Below, one piece after another: positions 23,869-35,904 of a DNA stretch of 64,000 nt. The DNA is from Perognathus longimembris pacificus (lineage: Eukaryota; Chordata; Mammalia; Rodentia; Heteromyidae), in assembly GCF_023159225.1 (NCBI RefSeq), contig NC_063172.1, positions 41,607,832 through 41,671,831 on the forward strand, written 5' to 3'. Numbering within the stretch: the stretch's first letter is position 1; every line of letters starts with the position of its first letter. The translations under genes were made by a program, and so were the position numbers. A model generated the notes under the pieces. That model ran no database searches, was not told the DNA's origin, and worked only from the letters and a program-made list of their open reading frames with translations.

Positions 23869-25029
23869 CTAACATCTGCATATCAAGGAGACCATGCACC
23901 TTTTGTCTCTCTGTTCTTGGCTTCTCTCACTCAACATGATTTGTTCTAGTCCTGTCCATTTCCCTATGAATGACATTATTTCATCATTTTTAATAGCTGT
24001 ATAGAATTCCACTGTATATACGCACCACACTTTTTGGATCCATTCATCTGTAGTGGGGCATCTGAGCTGTTTCCACAACTTGGATATTGTGAATAGTGCA
24101 GCAGTGAACATGGAACTGCAGGTGTCCTTGTCATATCTTGGTTCCTTTTGCTCAGGATAGATGCCTAGGAGTGGTATGGCTGGATCATAGGTTATGCCTA
24201 TGTTTCGTTGTTTGAGGAACCTCCAGACAGTTTTCCAGAGTAGTTTTACTAGTTTACATGCCTGCCAGCGTGCAGTAGGGTACCTCTTTCTTCACACCCC
24301 CTCCAGCATTTGTTGTTAACTGAGTTCAAAGTATAGGCCATTCTAACTGGGGTAAGGTGGTATCTCAGGGTTGTTTTTATTTGCATTTCCCTTATTGCCA
24401 ATGATGCTGAATATTTCCTCATATGTTTCTTTGTCGTTTTTATTTCTTCTGTGAAGTTTCTCTTTATTTCCCTTTCCCATTTAGTGTTTGGTTTATTAGG
24501 TTTGGGAGGATTCATTTCTTGAGCTCTCTGTATATGATGGATATTAGGCTTTGTGTGATGCATTGCTGGTGAAGATCTTTTACCATTTGGTTGGCTGTCT
24601 TTCTAGTTAGTATCCATGTCTTTAGTTATGCATAAACTTTTATTTTAATGTAGTCTCATTTGTCAAGTCTCTCTCCAGTCTGTTGCCCCTGGAACTTTGT
24701 TCAGGGAGTTCCTGCCTCGGCCTTTAAGTTCTAGTGTCTCTCGTATTCTGTGCTGCCATATTTTCAGTTTCAGGTCTAATGTTGAGGTCTTTAATCCATT
24801 TTGAGTTGATCTGGGTTCTTGGAGATAGACTCGGATCCACTTTGAGTTTTCTACATGTGGCTGCACAGTTTTCACAGCACCAATAGTTGAAAGGGCTATG
24901 TTTTCCCCAATGTATGTCTTTGGCTTCTTTATCAAATATCAGTTGACTGTAAGCATGTGGTTTTATTTCTGGGTCTTCTAATCTATTACACTGATCTTTG
25001 GGTACTTTTTTGTGCCTGTACCAGGCTGT

Positions 25030-25078
25030 TTATTATTATTATATTATTATTATTATTATTGTTATTATTATTATTATT
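25030..25078. repeat. (TTA)n microsatellite inside L1 ORF2
   Basis: TTA repeat with two interruptions, absent from a normal ORF2, so it expanded after the L1 inserted. Confidence 0.93.
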
Positions 25079-25815
25079 GCTCTGTAATAAAGCTTGAATT
25101 CTGGTATTGTGATACCTCCTGCATTGTTCCTTTTTCGTAGAGGTGCTTTGGCTATTCTAGGTCTTTTGTTGTTCCATATGTTTTTGGATTGTTTTCTCTA
25201 TTTCAGTAAAGGATGTCATTGGGGTTTTGATGGGGATTGCTTTGAATTTGTTTATAATCTTTGGCAGTATGCCCATCTTCATGATATTGATAAAACCTAT
25301 ACATGAGCATGGAAGTTCTTTCCATTTCCTGGCTTCCTCTTTGATTTATCTCTTTAGGTTTTTATAGTTTTCACTAAATATATCTTTTACATCTTTGGTT
25401 AGATTATTTCCTAGGTATTTTACTCTTTTTTCAGTTACTGTGAAAGGAAATGTTTTCATGATTTTATTTTCTGCTTATATATTTTTGGTGTACAGAAAAA
25501 CTACTGATTATTGTGCTCTCATTTTGTATCCTGCTATTTGACAAACTGGTTTATTAGTTCTAGGAGTTTAGGAGTGTAGCTTTTTGGGGTCCTTCACATG
25601 TGAGATCATGTGATCTGCAAGAAGGGATAGTTTGGTTTCTTCTTTGCCAAAGTGGATCCCTTTTATGTCCTTTTCTTGCCTTATTTCTCTAAGGATTCAA
25701 GAACTATGTTGAATAGGAGTGGAGAAAGTAGTCATCCTTGTCTTGTAAATGCTTTTAGTTTTTCCCCAGTTAACCGTTGGTCTGTCGCATATTGCTTTTA
25801 TATAAAGTTCTAAAG

Positions 25816-27262
25816 AATGTTCCTTCTGGTTTTGTTCTTCACTTATGCTTTCATTGCATTTCAGTAGGCTGACCTTTGCAAATTTGTTGAAAGAACTCTA
25901 TAGGAATAATTTATAAGTTTCTAATCAACAGTCAAACAAGATTTTCACTTGCATCCACTAATTCAAACATATTGATTATTTAGCCAGTCTGCATATTTTT
26001 ATAATCTGCTTATTATGCTATGGATAAATTTTATCACTGTCATTGATTTCCCTTTGCCATATCTGAGTTATTTTAAATTGATATACACTGGGATACCTAT
26101 AAGTAGGGCTAAGTTATATGTTTTACTTTTATTATTTCACATTATCAATTTTAATTTTGTCTGATAGCTTAGGCTTAAAAGTAACTTTCTGGTTTATTAT
26201 TCCAACATTTTTATGAACACAAATCAGGCAAATATTTTTCAATATTAATTTGCAAAATAAACATTTTTATTTTAAAGTATAATTTAATATATACTTTCTC
26301 AATTCAATATATGTGGTTGCTTTAAAATTTTGTTATATATATAGTTATTATATAGTTATTATAGTGCATATAAATCTTCCATTGTATATTTGCCAATGCA
26401 ATATTTAGTTTGAATAAACTTCACATTTCAAAAACACTTTTAAAATTCTTATATTTTGGTAGTTTTTTAACTGTATGGATTTTCTTCCATTTACTTTGTG
26501 ATATGCTTATATTTAAATGAGAATTGCCTTCTGCAAATATGACAGGCATTATTCCTTCTAGAACTTCTGCAACATGTTATTCTAGTGGGAAGGTTTTAAC
26601 CACTTAAGACTCACACATCATAGAAATAGCTTTACTAAGATAGCCAAATTCATCCCAAATGAAACTTCTTAAGTAGTTATTGGGGGTGGTGAGAGGGTGT
26701 ACATTATTTTTCTTTTCTTTTCTTTTTACAATACTGTGCTTGAACTCAGGACTTATACTAGGTGAGCACTGTACCCCTTGAGCCACACCCCAAACCCATT
26801 TTGCCTTTATTTTTAAGGCATGTCATACTTTTTGGCCTAGGCCAGACATAAGACCTTTGTCTTACCTCCCTTTCCTCCCATGTGGCTGGAATGACAGGCT
26901 TACACTACCATGCCAAGGCTTTAAGAAGTTATATTCTAAATGTCTCTTTTTTTTTCCTAATAATTGTTTTGGGTTTCTGGATTTTGTGGAATTAGGTTAG
27001 ACTTGATTTGTGATCCTCCTATTTTAGCCTCCTGATAGGGAAAAATGTGTTACCACATTTGGCTTAAATCTCTGTTTTTCCTTCAGCGTAAAATGCTCAA
27101 GGAAGAAAGAAAGGAATATTGGTTCCATTGCTTTTCTCTTTTCTCTTGGACACATTGAAGACTTTTATTGTATCATTGTAGTATAGTAAGTTATAACATA
27201 TTATATATACATATATAATAAAATACATGTAATATGTAAAAACAAAAAAAAATGTTCCTTCT
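25816..27262 (+). pseudogene. 1.42-kb retrocopy of an unidentified transcript, nested in the L1
   Basis: The insert at 25828-27250 interrupts L1 ORF2 on the opposite strand. The L1 text AATGTTCCTTCT at 25816-25827 is repeated exactly at 27251-27262, where ORF2 sequence resumes. The insert ends in an A-rich tail (AAAAACAAAAAAA, 27238-27250), with AATAAA at 27217-27222, about 16 bases upstream of the tail. These are the marks of L1-mediated copying of a polyadenylated RNA. The insert is AT-rich and has no long open frame, so the source may be a 3' UTR or a non-coding RNA. It carries SINE remnants on its minus strand at 26715-27064. I do not recognise the source gene. Confidence 0.85.
26715..27064 (-). 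mobile_element. Old ID- and B1-type SINE remnants within the retrocopy
   Basis: The plus strand reads TGAACTCAGGACTTATACTAGGTGAGC...CTTGAGCCAC (antisense ID unit), then TGGCTGGAATGACAGGCTTACACTACCATGCC (antisense B1-like unit). A further B1-like piece follows at about 26985-27064 (GTGATCCTCCTATTTTAGCCTCCTGATAGG). They were probably copied as part of the source transcript. Confidence 0.65.
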
Positions 27263-28575
27263 ATTCCTATTTTCTCCAGAGTTTCAGAGCTTTCAGCATG
27301 AATGGGTGTTGTATTTGGTCAAAGGCTTTTTGGGCATCCACTGAGATAACAATGTGATTCTTGGCCTTGGTTCTCTTAATGTGATGAATTACATTTACTG
27401 ATTTGTATAATTTAAACCAGCCTTGCATCTGTGGAATGAAGTAAACTTTTTCATGATGTATGATATTTAAAATGTGTTTCTGGATTCTGTTGGCTAATAT
27501 TTTATTGAGGACCTTTGCATCTGTATTCATAATGGAGGTTGGTGTGTAGTTCTTTTTCTTTGTTGGGTCCTTGCCTGGTTTTTGGCTGACTATGATATTA
27601 GCTTCATAGAATTAGTTTGGGATTTCTCCCTCTACTTCTATTTCACAGAAGAGCTTGAGGAGTGTTGGTACTAGCTCCTCTTTAAAAGTTTATATAGAGT
27701 TCTTTGGTGAATCTATCTGGGCCTGGATTTTTCTTATTGGAAAACTTTTCATTGCTTCCTTTATCTCATTAGGTTATTGCTTTATTTAATTGATTTAAAT
27801 CTTCTTGTTCAGTTTGGGCAGTTCTGTTAAGTTTTCCTACGTTAGTGAGTATAGGTTCTGGAAATAGTTGTTTGTAATTGTTTGGGTATCATGGATGTTT
27901 GTTTTAATTTTTCCTGTGCAATCCCTGATATGATGGATTTGAGTCTCTTCTTTCTTTTTGGGAGTGGGGGTGGAGTGGGATGCTAGGGTTATGAGAGGTC
28001 TGTTGATTTTATTAATTTTCTCCAACAAACAGCCTTTTGTTTTATTAATTTGTTGTATACTGCTTTTTAAAAATTTCTTTCTTATTGATTTGTGTCCTAA
28101 TCTTTGTGATCACTCTCCTTCTAGTTGCTTTGGATTTAATTTTTTCTTGCTTTTCTAGAAGTTTTAATTGCATCATGAGGTGTTTACCTGAGATGCTTCT
28201 GTTTTCTTGATATGTGAGTTAAGAGCAATCAACTCGCCCCTCAGCACTGCTTTTGCCCTGTCCCAAAGGTTCCTTGGGGAAGCATTTTCATAGAATTGAA
28301 TTGTAGGAACTCCCTAGTTTGTTCTTGAATTTGTTATGTGATCCCGTGTTATTCAGTAATGTGCTGATCAGCCTCCATGTACTTGAGTGATTTCTGAGGT
28401 GTCCTTTGTTGATTCAACTGTGGTCAGATAGAATACAAGAGATAATGTCAACACTCTTGAATTTTCTAAGGCTCTCTGTGAAACTGTGATATGATCTATT
28501 TTGGACTATGTTGCATGGGATGCTAAGAATGTGTATTGAGTTACTGTTGGGTGGAATACTCTCTCCCTCTCTCAT

Positions 28576-28577
<2 letters not shown>

Positions 28578-28623
<46 letters not shown>

Positions 28624-28629
28624 GTGTGT
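28578..28629. repeat. (TG)n microsatellite inside the L1 endonuclease region
   Basis: About 20 TG units, replacing sequence expected to encode the endonuclease segment after the GDFN-like motif. Read on the minus strand it encodes a His/Thr run. Confidence 0.95.
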
Positions 28630-29199
28630 CTGCTAGTTCCATTTGGAATATGGTGTCATTTAGTTCTGAGGTTCCTTTGCTTATCTTTTGGTTGGTTGAC
28701 CTGTCTTTTGGTGAGAGTAGATTAGAAAAGTCTCCCACTACTATTGTATTTGATTCTATCTTATTCTGTACTTCTGAGATTGTTTGATGCATTTACGTGC
28801 TCCATTATTTGTTGAAAACAAGATGATGACTATTATGTCATCTTCATGGATTTGTCCCTGTACTAATATGCAATGAGAAATCTAGCTTGTCAGAAATCAG
28901 AATGCTCTCCCCAAGCCTCCTTTTCTTGCTGGGAGCATTTGCCTGAAAGATCTTTTTCTGTCCCTACACTTGAAGTTTGTTTTTGTCCTTGGCTGTGAGA
29001 TGGGTCTCTTGGAGACAACAAATGGATAGATCTTGTTTTTGGTCCACACAGCAGTTCCATTTTCTTTTGATAAGAGAATTCAGTCCATTTATGTTTATAG
29101 TTATTATAGAGAGATGTGTTCTTTTTCCTGCCATTTTCCTGTGTTTTTCTTCTTTCCTTTCCTTATGTTTATTAAATAGATCTCCTCTTGACTTCTATC

Positions 29200-30310
29200 T
29201 ATTGTGGTTCCCTCATCTTGATTATTTCCTACTGATTGAACTCCTTTTAACACAGTTTGTAGAGCTGGCTCTTTGTTCATATATTCCTTCAATTTTTCTT
29301 TTTTATGGAAAGTTTTGCTTTCTGTGCCAAAAGTAAATTCTAACTTCGCTTGGTATATCAGTCTGGGTTGTCACTTATTGGTCTTTGGGGCTTGGAAAGT
29401 ACTCTTCCTGCATTGACAGTTTGTGTGGAGATATCTGCCTTGATTCTGCTTTTATTTTCATTGTTGCGTAGGTCCTTCTTTTTTTTTTTTTTGCCACATA
29501 CAAAATAAGCTCTTTGCTACTCAGGCCTAATGATTTTACTATGATGTGCCTGGAAGCGTTTCTTCTAGGATCTACTAGGTGTTTTGTATGCTCCTGTTAT
29601 GTGGGTAGGGTTTCCTCTTTTAAGGTTGAAGAAATTTTCTGTAATAATTTTACTGAGTAAGTGTTGCACACCTCTCTTCTGGTATTCCTCTCCCCTTCGA
29701 TTCCAATTGTACACGCAGATTATATCTCTTGCCTTTGTCTTCATTTCTTGGACTTCTCTTTGGTGAACTCAGTGTTTTTCCTACTTCCATTAGTTTTTTC
29801 CAGCTCCTCTGATTTATCTTCTGGTATTCTATTTTCCATTTCACATATTCTGTTATATGTGGCTTCCACTGTAGTTTGCATTGTGGAAATTGAAACCATT
29901 TATGGTTCCTGGATCAGTTCTCAAGGTGTTAATTTCACATTTTGATGAGTTGAATTTCTTATCTATTTTTTCCTGCATTTAGGGTTTCAATGTGCTAATT
30001 TCTTCTTTTCACAAGGCTCTTGCTGTGTATATCATTATTTGCCTATCTTTTTTGACTTCCAGAAAATCCTGCAAGGTTTCTTTTTTATACTCTTGGAATT
30101 GCTTTTGAAATTTTGTTTTTGTATCCTTGGCCAATTCTGTTACCATATTATGAATTATTATTATTATTCTCTATCTCTTCTTCACTCTCACTGGAGATTT
30201 TTCCTGCTTGCTGTTGGCATTTGGAGTTTGTGTGCTGACTTGACCATTCATGAAGCTTGTAATTTTTCTTTGCTCATTATGTACCTGGGAGCAGAGATTG
30301 TGGTGGTCAT
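29200..30310 (-). pseudogene. L1 ORF1 (RNA-binding chaperone), inactivated
   Basis: This is the position expected for ORF1 between ORF2 and the 5' UTR. Minus-strand traces include a C-terminal KEPALQTVLKG motif near 29250, like the end of rodent ORF1p. A charged RNEDKGKRYNLRV region lies near 29730, and a coiled-coil-like N-terminal half contains LAKDTKTKFQKQFQEYKK near 30110. Several stops interrupt the frame. The start is estimated from an ATG whose complement lies at 30308-30310. Confidence 0.7.
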
Positions 30311-31522
30311 GTTCCCTGCTCTTCCTGTTGATAGCCAACAGGTGGTAGCTTTTGCTTGGCCCTGGGCTGGTTCAACAGATGCCTGTGCACACACTTGATT
30401 CTACTCTAGGTGAATGGGAACTCAGACAGCAGGAGGACTGTCTGCTGTGAAAGCTGAACTGTTTGTATTCAGGTTTAGGCATAGGCTTCAGAAGGGATTG
30501 GCCTCTGGTTATTTCTCTCCGCTCCCGTGGCCAGTGCTCTGCCACTTGGACCACCTGTCCTATGCAAGTGTGTGCCTCGATTGCTTCCAGGGCACTCACA
30601 TACTCTGAACTTATGGATGAGTGGTAGATTCAGTGGCTTTATCTGTGGGCCAGTGCTTTGCTACTGTGATGTGTTGTCCCTTGTAGGCCCCAGAGAAGGT
30701 CTAGCAAGTCGCCTATTTGGCAAGACTTGGTGAGTTAGGAATTCTCCTCCCCTTGGCTGCTGCACCCTGGACTGCACGAACTGGAGTATCCCCACTAGTG
30801 AATGCCCTGCCAGATGCTGGCCCTAGAGGGCTCCTGATAGCCTGTACTCTGGGAGAAACAGGATCCTAATGCCTACAGTGTAGGGGATCCTTTGCTGCCC
30901 CCCCCCCCCCAGAAGCCAGCCAGTGAGGTGTCAGGGGATGAGGAGGGCTCTGGTCTCTTTGTCCCCTTAAACAGAAGTGTTTCTTCTTGGTGTGGGAAGG
31001 TGGGGTCCATGTCAAATTCTGTGGGTCTCTCCCAGAGCTAGTATCCTGATTGAGGGTTCTCCAGTAGGGTACTGTCACTGATCCTGGGGACTGGACATGT
31101 CCTCCGGTGCTATGGCAGTGCCTCCTCTCTGCCCTCAGTCTCTACACTGTCCACCTCCCATTCACTATCTTGCTCCCGCACTATGGGAGTTTACTGCTGT
31201 GGGTTCTGCCTTAGCTGGAGTCCTGCATTGCTGGGTGGCCCAGGCTATTACTCCACATAGCCACGCTCCTGCGAGGGTTAGGGAGTGTCTTTGTTCAGTT
31301 TATGGGCTTTTTCTTTTTCCAGTTCCTGTGATTCTCTGCTTCTTTGAATTTTCTATGTTACTGATCTCTATTTGGTTGGAATGAGCTGGGGTGATTCCCT
31401 ATTTTATCTGTGCCATCTTTCCTCCCTGTGAGATTCTTATCTCACAGTTAACCAGCAAAAAGCCAGAAGTGAAACTGTGGATCGTGGAGTAGAATGCTGG
31501 CCATCGACTTCTGGGTTGCTTC
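30311..31522 (-). promoter_or_regulatory. L1 5' UTR / internal promoter region
   Basis: About 1.2 kb of distinctly GC-richer DNA upstream of ORF1, ending exactly at the TSD. L1 5' UTRs carry an internal RNA polymerase II promoter. About 105 bases inside the 5' end, the minus strand has AAGATGGC (plus-strand GCCATCTT at 31412-31419), the core of a YY1 site like the one near the start of the human L1 5' UTR. A C run of about 12 is at 30898-30910. Activity is not implied. Confidence 0.7.
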
Positions 31523-31537
31523 TCAAATTATTGGAAT

Positions 31538-33537
31538 GTTTAAACAAGATTCCTTGTCTTTCTCAGTGTTGATTCCACATTGTTACACACAATGTTCTGT
31601 GCCATCTTCCCACATCATCCCACTGTTTTGTTATTATTCTGAGAGTTTATATTGTTGTTGATATCATATTTGTGAAATAAATGAAATATCACTTAGTCCT
31701 AACTCTCTTCTGTTCATATTAGGTTATGGCCTTTCTCTTTTCCATGACTCTCAACCCTGGTTTCTTGCAATCCTCTCATAATTAATTTATCCATACAAAT
31801 GCTTCCTGCCATACTTTTAGTTCACCACACACTCTCCAGTCCTTGTCTCTTACTTTGCATATAATGAAAGCATGAATCAATATTTTTTGATTTCTCACTA
31901 CTGTAAAATACGAGCTTAGAGTTTCTTATTAGATTTTCAATATAATATTGAATTTGATTACCTGTATCGATCCAATTTTTGAGACTCTTCATAATATGTC
32001 CAGCAGTATTTTAAGTACTCTTATATATCAAAACCTTGTTCTTGTTCTCCTCAAGAAGAAAGCATGATTTATTTAGAAATAAAACTCTGAGTGGATCTAT
32101 CTCTTTATCTGCACACACACACAGACACACACACACACTCACACACGTATACATATATAATTAGTGTTATCACTTGTACTTAAATCTGTAAGATTAAGAA
32201 TGCAGTAGAGAATATAGGAAGGAGTATAGACTACACTACAACCATTGTTTGATATGTATTTCCTATTCTGAGAGCATAAGATAGGGGCATTTTCTAAATC
32301 AATATGTGCATTTTCATCCATTTCAAATGATACACATTGCCTCACTTATTCATTAACATAAATACAGTACACATATTTAAATACTTTCCTTAAAGCACTC
32401 TCAGGCCTGATGATGAGATCAAAATATCCAGGTAATGAATTAACTTAAAATTTATTAGAATAGTCCCACTATTCTATGAGCTTTCCAATTAGCATTTCTA
32501 TGATGAAATAAAACTAGCATTATTTGCAGACTGTCTAATTAACCAATGAGTGAAAATTCACAAACATACTCTAATGCAGAGAATTAGAATTCTGGTGTTG
32601 TGCTAAATGGAGTACATCATTAATCCTAATGAACTTTAAGAGGAAATGAAGCTGAATCAAGATTGAATAATGAAGAAACCAGGAGAGTATGGCTTACCCT
32701 GAATAATTAATTAATCAACAGAGGACTAGTGCCAGATTGGAGAAACACATGGGATATAATGACACAGTATGATTGATTTACTTAGGTTGGAGGCACTGTT
32801 ATATTTATATAAGTGTATATGTATGAAGGCACAAATACATATAGTAAATTTACTCATTTATATTTACAAATTTTCAATCAATAATAAAATCCCTTATGTT
32901 TGATGTGTGTGTATTGTATGAATTTTCCACAAGTATTCATGTGCTTCTAGCTCAAAAGACCACTGAAAGAGTACAAGTATTTCGAAATAGGAAGACAACT
33001 CTATTTGTATCAATTAAAAATTTACACAGCATACATTATAGCTAGTTTCAGGCAAAACTTATGAAAAACATAGAAGTAAAAAAATCAAGGTTCAAGAATA
33101 ATTCTGGGTAGGTATATCTTATTTGCTGAACAGTTAAATATTAACTAAATGTATATAAAAGAAAACAATATCACATTCCTACATTATATAAAATAATTTA
33201 ATATACTAATTAACCGAATCAATTTGGATATATGGTTAGAAAATTTGTATTTACAATGTAGTTTAGGTATTTTAGTTTTTATTGTCATGAATATTATCTC
33301 TATTGGAAAATGTTTATGTGCTTGAGAATAATTTGTAATTTTGAGTGCTAGAGTATAGATACTTTTAATATGTATTGATTATATTTTTGTTCAAGTTTTC
33401 TATTTTCTTAATGTATGAACTATTTATATAGTATATTTATTTACACTTAAAATCCTTATAATAATTTAATTTTAGATTTATTTGAACAGGCTTTGTAATT
33501 TGGGTCAATTTGGTAGGCACTTACGTGCCTGCAATCT
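31538..33537. other. AT-rich unique DNA with a (CA)n tract
   Basis: Interrupted (CA)n at 32111-32147. Nothing else was recognised; the ORF at 32139-32345 (minus) starts in ordinary AT-rich DNA. Confidence 0.5.
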
Positions 33538-33765
33538 TTTTTTTTTTGTTTGTTTGTTTGAGGTTGTTTGTGGGACTTGGACTCTGGGCCTGGGCACTGT
33601 TGCTGAAGTCTTCAGCTCAAGGCTAGTGTTTTACCACTTGAGCCAAAGGCCCACTTCCAGTTTTCTGGTGGTTAATAGGAGATAAAAATCTCATGGACTT
33701 TCCTGTGTAGGCTGGCTTGTACCCTCCCGGTGTTAAGATGTGTTCCAACACTGCTAGCCTGCAAC
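33538..33765 (-). mobile_element. B1/ID chimeric SINE, antisense
   Basis: T-rich tail at 33538-33560. An antisense ID-like half (GGACTTGGACTCTGGGCCTG, AGCTCAAGGCTAGTGTTTTACCACTTGAGCC) is followed by the hinge CTCATGGACTTTCCTG and a shortened B1-like half. It is the same chimera as the sense copies at 59.35 and 63.25 kb. Confidence 0.82.
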
Positions 33766-34104
33766 TTTTCAACTTTTAACCATTATCTCGACAAGATCTA
33801 TTATACTTTCTAATTTTCTTATTGTATTTACAATATTAAAATTAGTTCTCTGCTTTCATACTTTTTTGAAAGCAAGATCCATCTGAGTTCCTGCTTGCAT
33901 ATTCTGTATAAATTTTCCTATGTAGTTTAATAGTTTCTGAGCTTTTTCTTATTTCAAGTCCCCTTTATTCTTACAATATATCTAGTCTTCATCTGTCTTA
34001 TAGACACAAGCTTAATTCAAAATGGCCATCTGTTCCCTATATCGATCATTTCTTTATGATTTAAAGCTGTTTCCATACAGCTTTTCATATCTCGAGTATA
34101 TGTT

Positions 34105-34347
34105 CTCAACTTGGACTGCTTTTTTTTTTTTTTTTTTTAACCAGTCCTGGGCCTTGGACTCAGGGCCTGAGCACTGTCCCTGGCTTCTTTTTGCTCAAGG
34201 CTAGCACTTTGCCACTTGAGCCATAGAGCCACTTCTGGCCATTTTCTACATATGTGGTGCTAGGGAATCAAACCCTGGGCTTCATGTATACGAGGGGAGC
34301 GCTCTACCACTAGGCCATATTCCCAGCCCCTCAACTTGGACTGCTTT
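34105..34347 (-). mobile_element. Dimeric ID-like SINE with 18-bp TSD
   Basis: T run (A-tail) at 34121-34138 and a body at 34141-34329. The TSD CTCAACTTGGACTGCTTT is exact at 34105-34122 and 34330-34347. Confidence 0.95.
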
Positions 34348-34634
34348 ATCAAAGATTTTTAAGTAAATAAGAAACACGCTTTTATTCTTTCATGTCTTCT
34401 GCCTATGACACTATTCAGTGATGAGTTCTGTAGTCACAGTTACTTAAATAATTTTCTGTAGTCATTCTCTCCTATAGCTCTCCTTCAGTTTCTATCAAGA
34501 TATTTAGTTTTATAATATCATTTATTTACTCTCTATGATCATTTCTCATGAATACAAGCTCTTTGAAGGTCCTGCTACATCTGAGTGGCTTATTTTTAAC
34601 ATTACTTTCTAACAGAATGTCTGGCACAAAGCAA

Positions 34635-34985
34635 ATTTATAATCCTATCTACTTAGGAGGAACAGATTGGGAGATCAGGGCTTAAGATAAGCCTGGGTAA
34701 AAAGAAATTTGTGGGAGTCTATATCAGCAAAACAATGTGTAGATGAAATAGTCCATGCCTGTCATCTACAACACAAGTAGTAGAATGGAGCACAAGAGGA
34801 TCACAGCCACAGCTGGCCTGAGCATAAAACAAGACTGTACCTTGAAAATAGCTGTACCAAAAGGAAACAGTAGAGTGGCTCAAGTGGTAGAATGTCTGTC
34901 TAGCAGGTGGAAGGCTCTGAATACCACGGCAGTGGCTATAGTCCATACCTAGAACCACCAATAATAATAACAATAATGATAAGAA
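34635..34985 (+). mobile_element. Old B1/ID-type SINEs with AAT-rich tail
   Basis: B1-like sequence (TAATCCTATCTACTTAGGAGG ... GATCAGGGCTTAAG) leads into further B1-like (GTCCATGCCTGTCATCTACA) and ID-like (GTGGCTCAAGTGGTAGAATG) units. It ends in a degenerate AAT-rich tail at 34961-34985. Probably more than one insertion; boundaries approximate. Confidence 0.6.
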
Positions 34986-35904
34986 TAATAATACCTGCCT
35001 TATGACTAAAGAATTGTGAAGAGCAATTAACTTAGAATGAAGACCCTTAATTTCTTCAAATCCTTGATTCTTTTATAGATTTATTTGATTGCTATTTCTG
35101 TATCAGTAGTAATTATCATGTTTTGTCTCAACCCATGAAGGAATGGAATAATGGAATACACTTCTATCACTTAATTATTCTTTTTGGTATTGATTTTCAA
35201 TTGAAAAATGTTGAAAGGCACAATGATTGAATTTTCCCAATTTAATTATCATGTACATATACACACTCATTTACCTGGATTATTTGCTTCAATTCTCATT
35301 CAGAATAATCTTATTTGTCTGATGTGCTTCCACCCATCTGACACATAGTGATAGTTCCAGTGACATTAAATAAATAGAAAATAAAACTAGGTCTCATCTC
35401 TTTTACTCATTGACTAAAAGTCAAAATTCAGTGTTTTATAGACTTGTTACTTATAGATTATCCTGATATAACTACATAGTATTTCATAATTCTATTCACA
35501 CTGAATTAGCTCAGATATATAAGATAGTTCCAATATAACCTTTCTGAAATGTTCATATTCTCAAAACAAGCAATCATATTTTGATTGATGGTATCAATCA
35601 AATATGAATTTCCTCTTGTTCATGCCATTTGAATCTAATTTGAAGCTAGAAAATTATATATCTCTTACTGCTTTTCATTCCATGCAGCTGATACACTGCA
35701 ATATGTAAAGTTGTCTTTCCCTCTGCTGGAAATGCATTATAGTGCCTTTTATAATTTGAGATGCAAAAGGAATGTAGAATATTCGCTTACTTCCAAACCA
35801 AAAAGCTGTGCTTCAGATATTGGGATACATCAAAAATGAGTTAGCATTTGATAAACACAAAATGCAGTTTGTGAAATAGTATAAGAGATAATTAAGTTAT
35901 TTCT
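34986..35904. other. AT-rich unique DNA, nothing recognised
   Basis: No repeat or gene could be supported. Confidence 0.45.

Larger units (their letters stand above)
23869..29110 (-). pseudogene. L1 ORF2 (endonuclease/reverse transcriptase), inactivated
   Basis: ORF2 normally encodes an N-terminal endonuclease, a central reverse transcriptase and a Cys-rich C-terminus. Recognisable minus-strand pieces include the endonuclease stretch IVVGDFSNLLSPKDRS (about 28730) and the RT stretch [14 protein letters not shown] with [16 protein letters not shown] (27267-27530). The C-terminal stretch ends in YTVEFYTAIKNDEIMSFIG (near 23960). The frame is broken repeatedly, by a (TTA)n run at 25030-25078, a (CA)n run at 28578-28629 and the retrocopy at 25828-27250. 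No full RT can be made. Confidence 0.9.
23180..31537 (-). mobile_element. Near-full-length dead L1 with 15-bp TSD
   Basis: The element at 23195-31522 lies on the minus strand. Its A-tail is at the left (T run at 23195-23201) and its 5' UTR at the right. The TSD TCAAATTATTGGAAT is exact at 23180-23194 and 31523-31537. Minus-strand order is 5' UTR (31522 to about 30311), ORF1 (about 30310-29200), ORF2 (about 29110-23869, interrupted) and 3' UTR (23868-23195). Without the 1.42-kb nested insert the element is about 6.9 kb, the normal full length of a mammalian L1. Both ORFs carry many stops and frameshifts, and simple repeats have expanded inside ORF2, so it cannot retrotranspose. Confidence 0.93.

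Noticed and set aside
30372..31384. Several overlapping frames in GC-richer DNA, suggesting a gene or CpG island
   Set aside because: The stretch is the L1 5' UTR, bounded by the element's TSD at 31523; frames are short and overlap on both strands.
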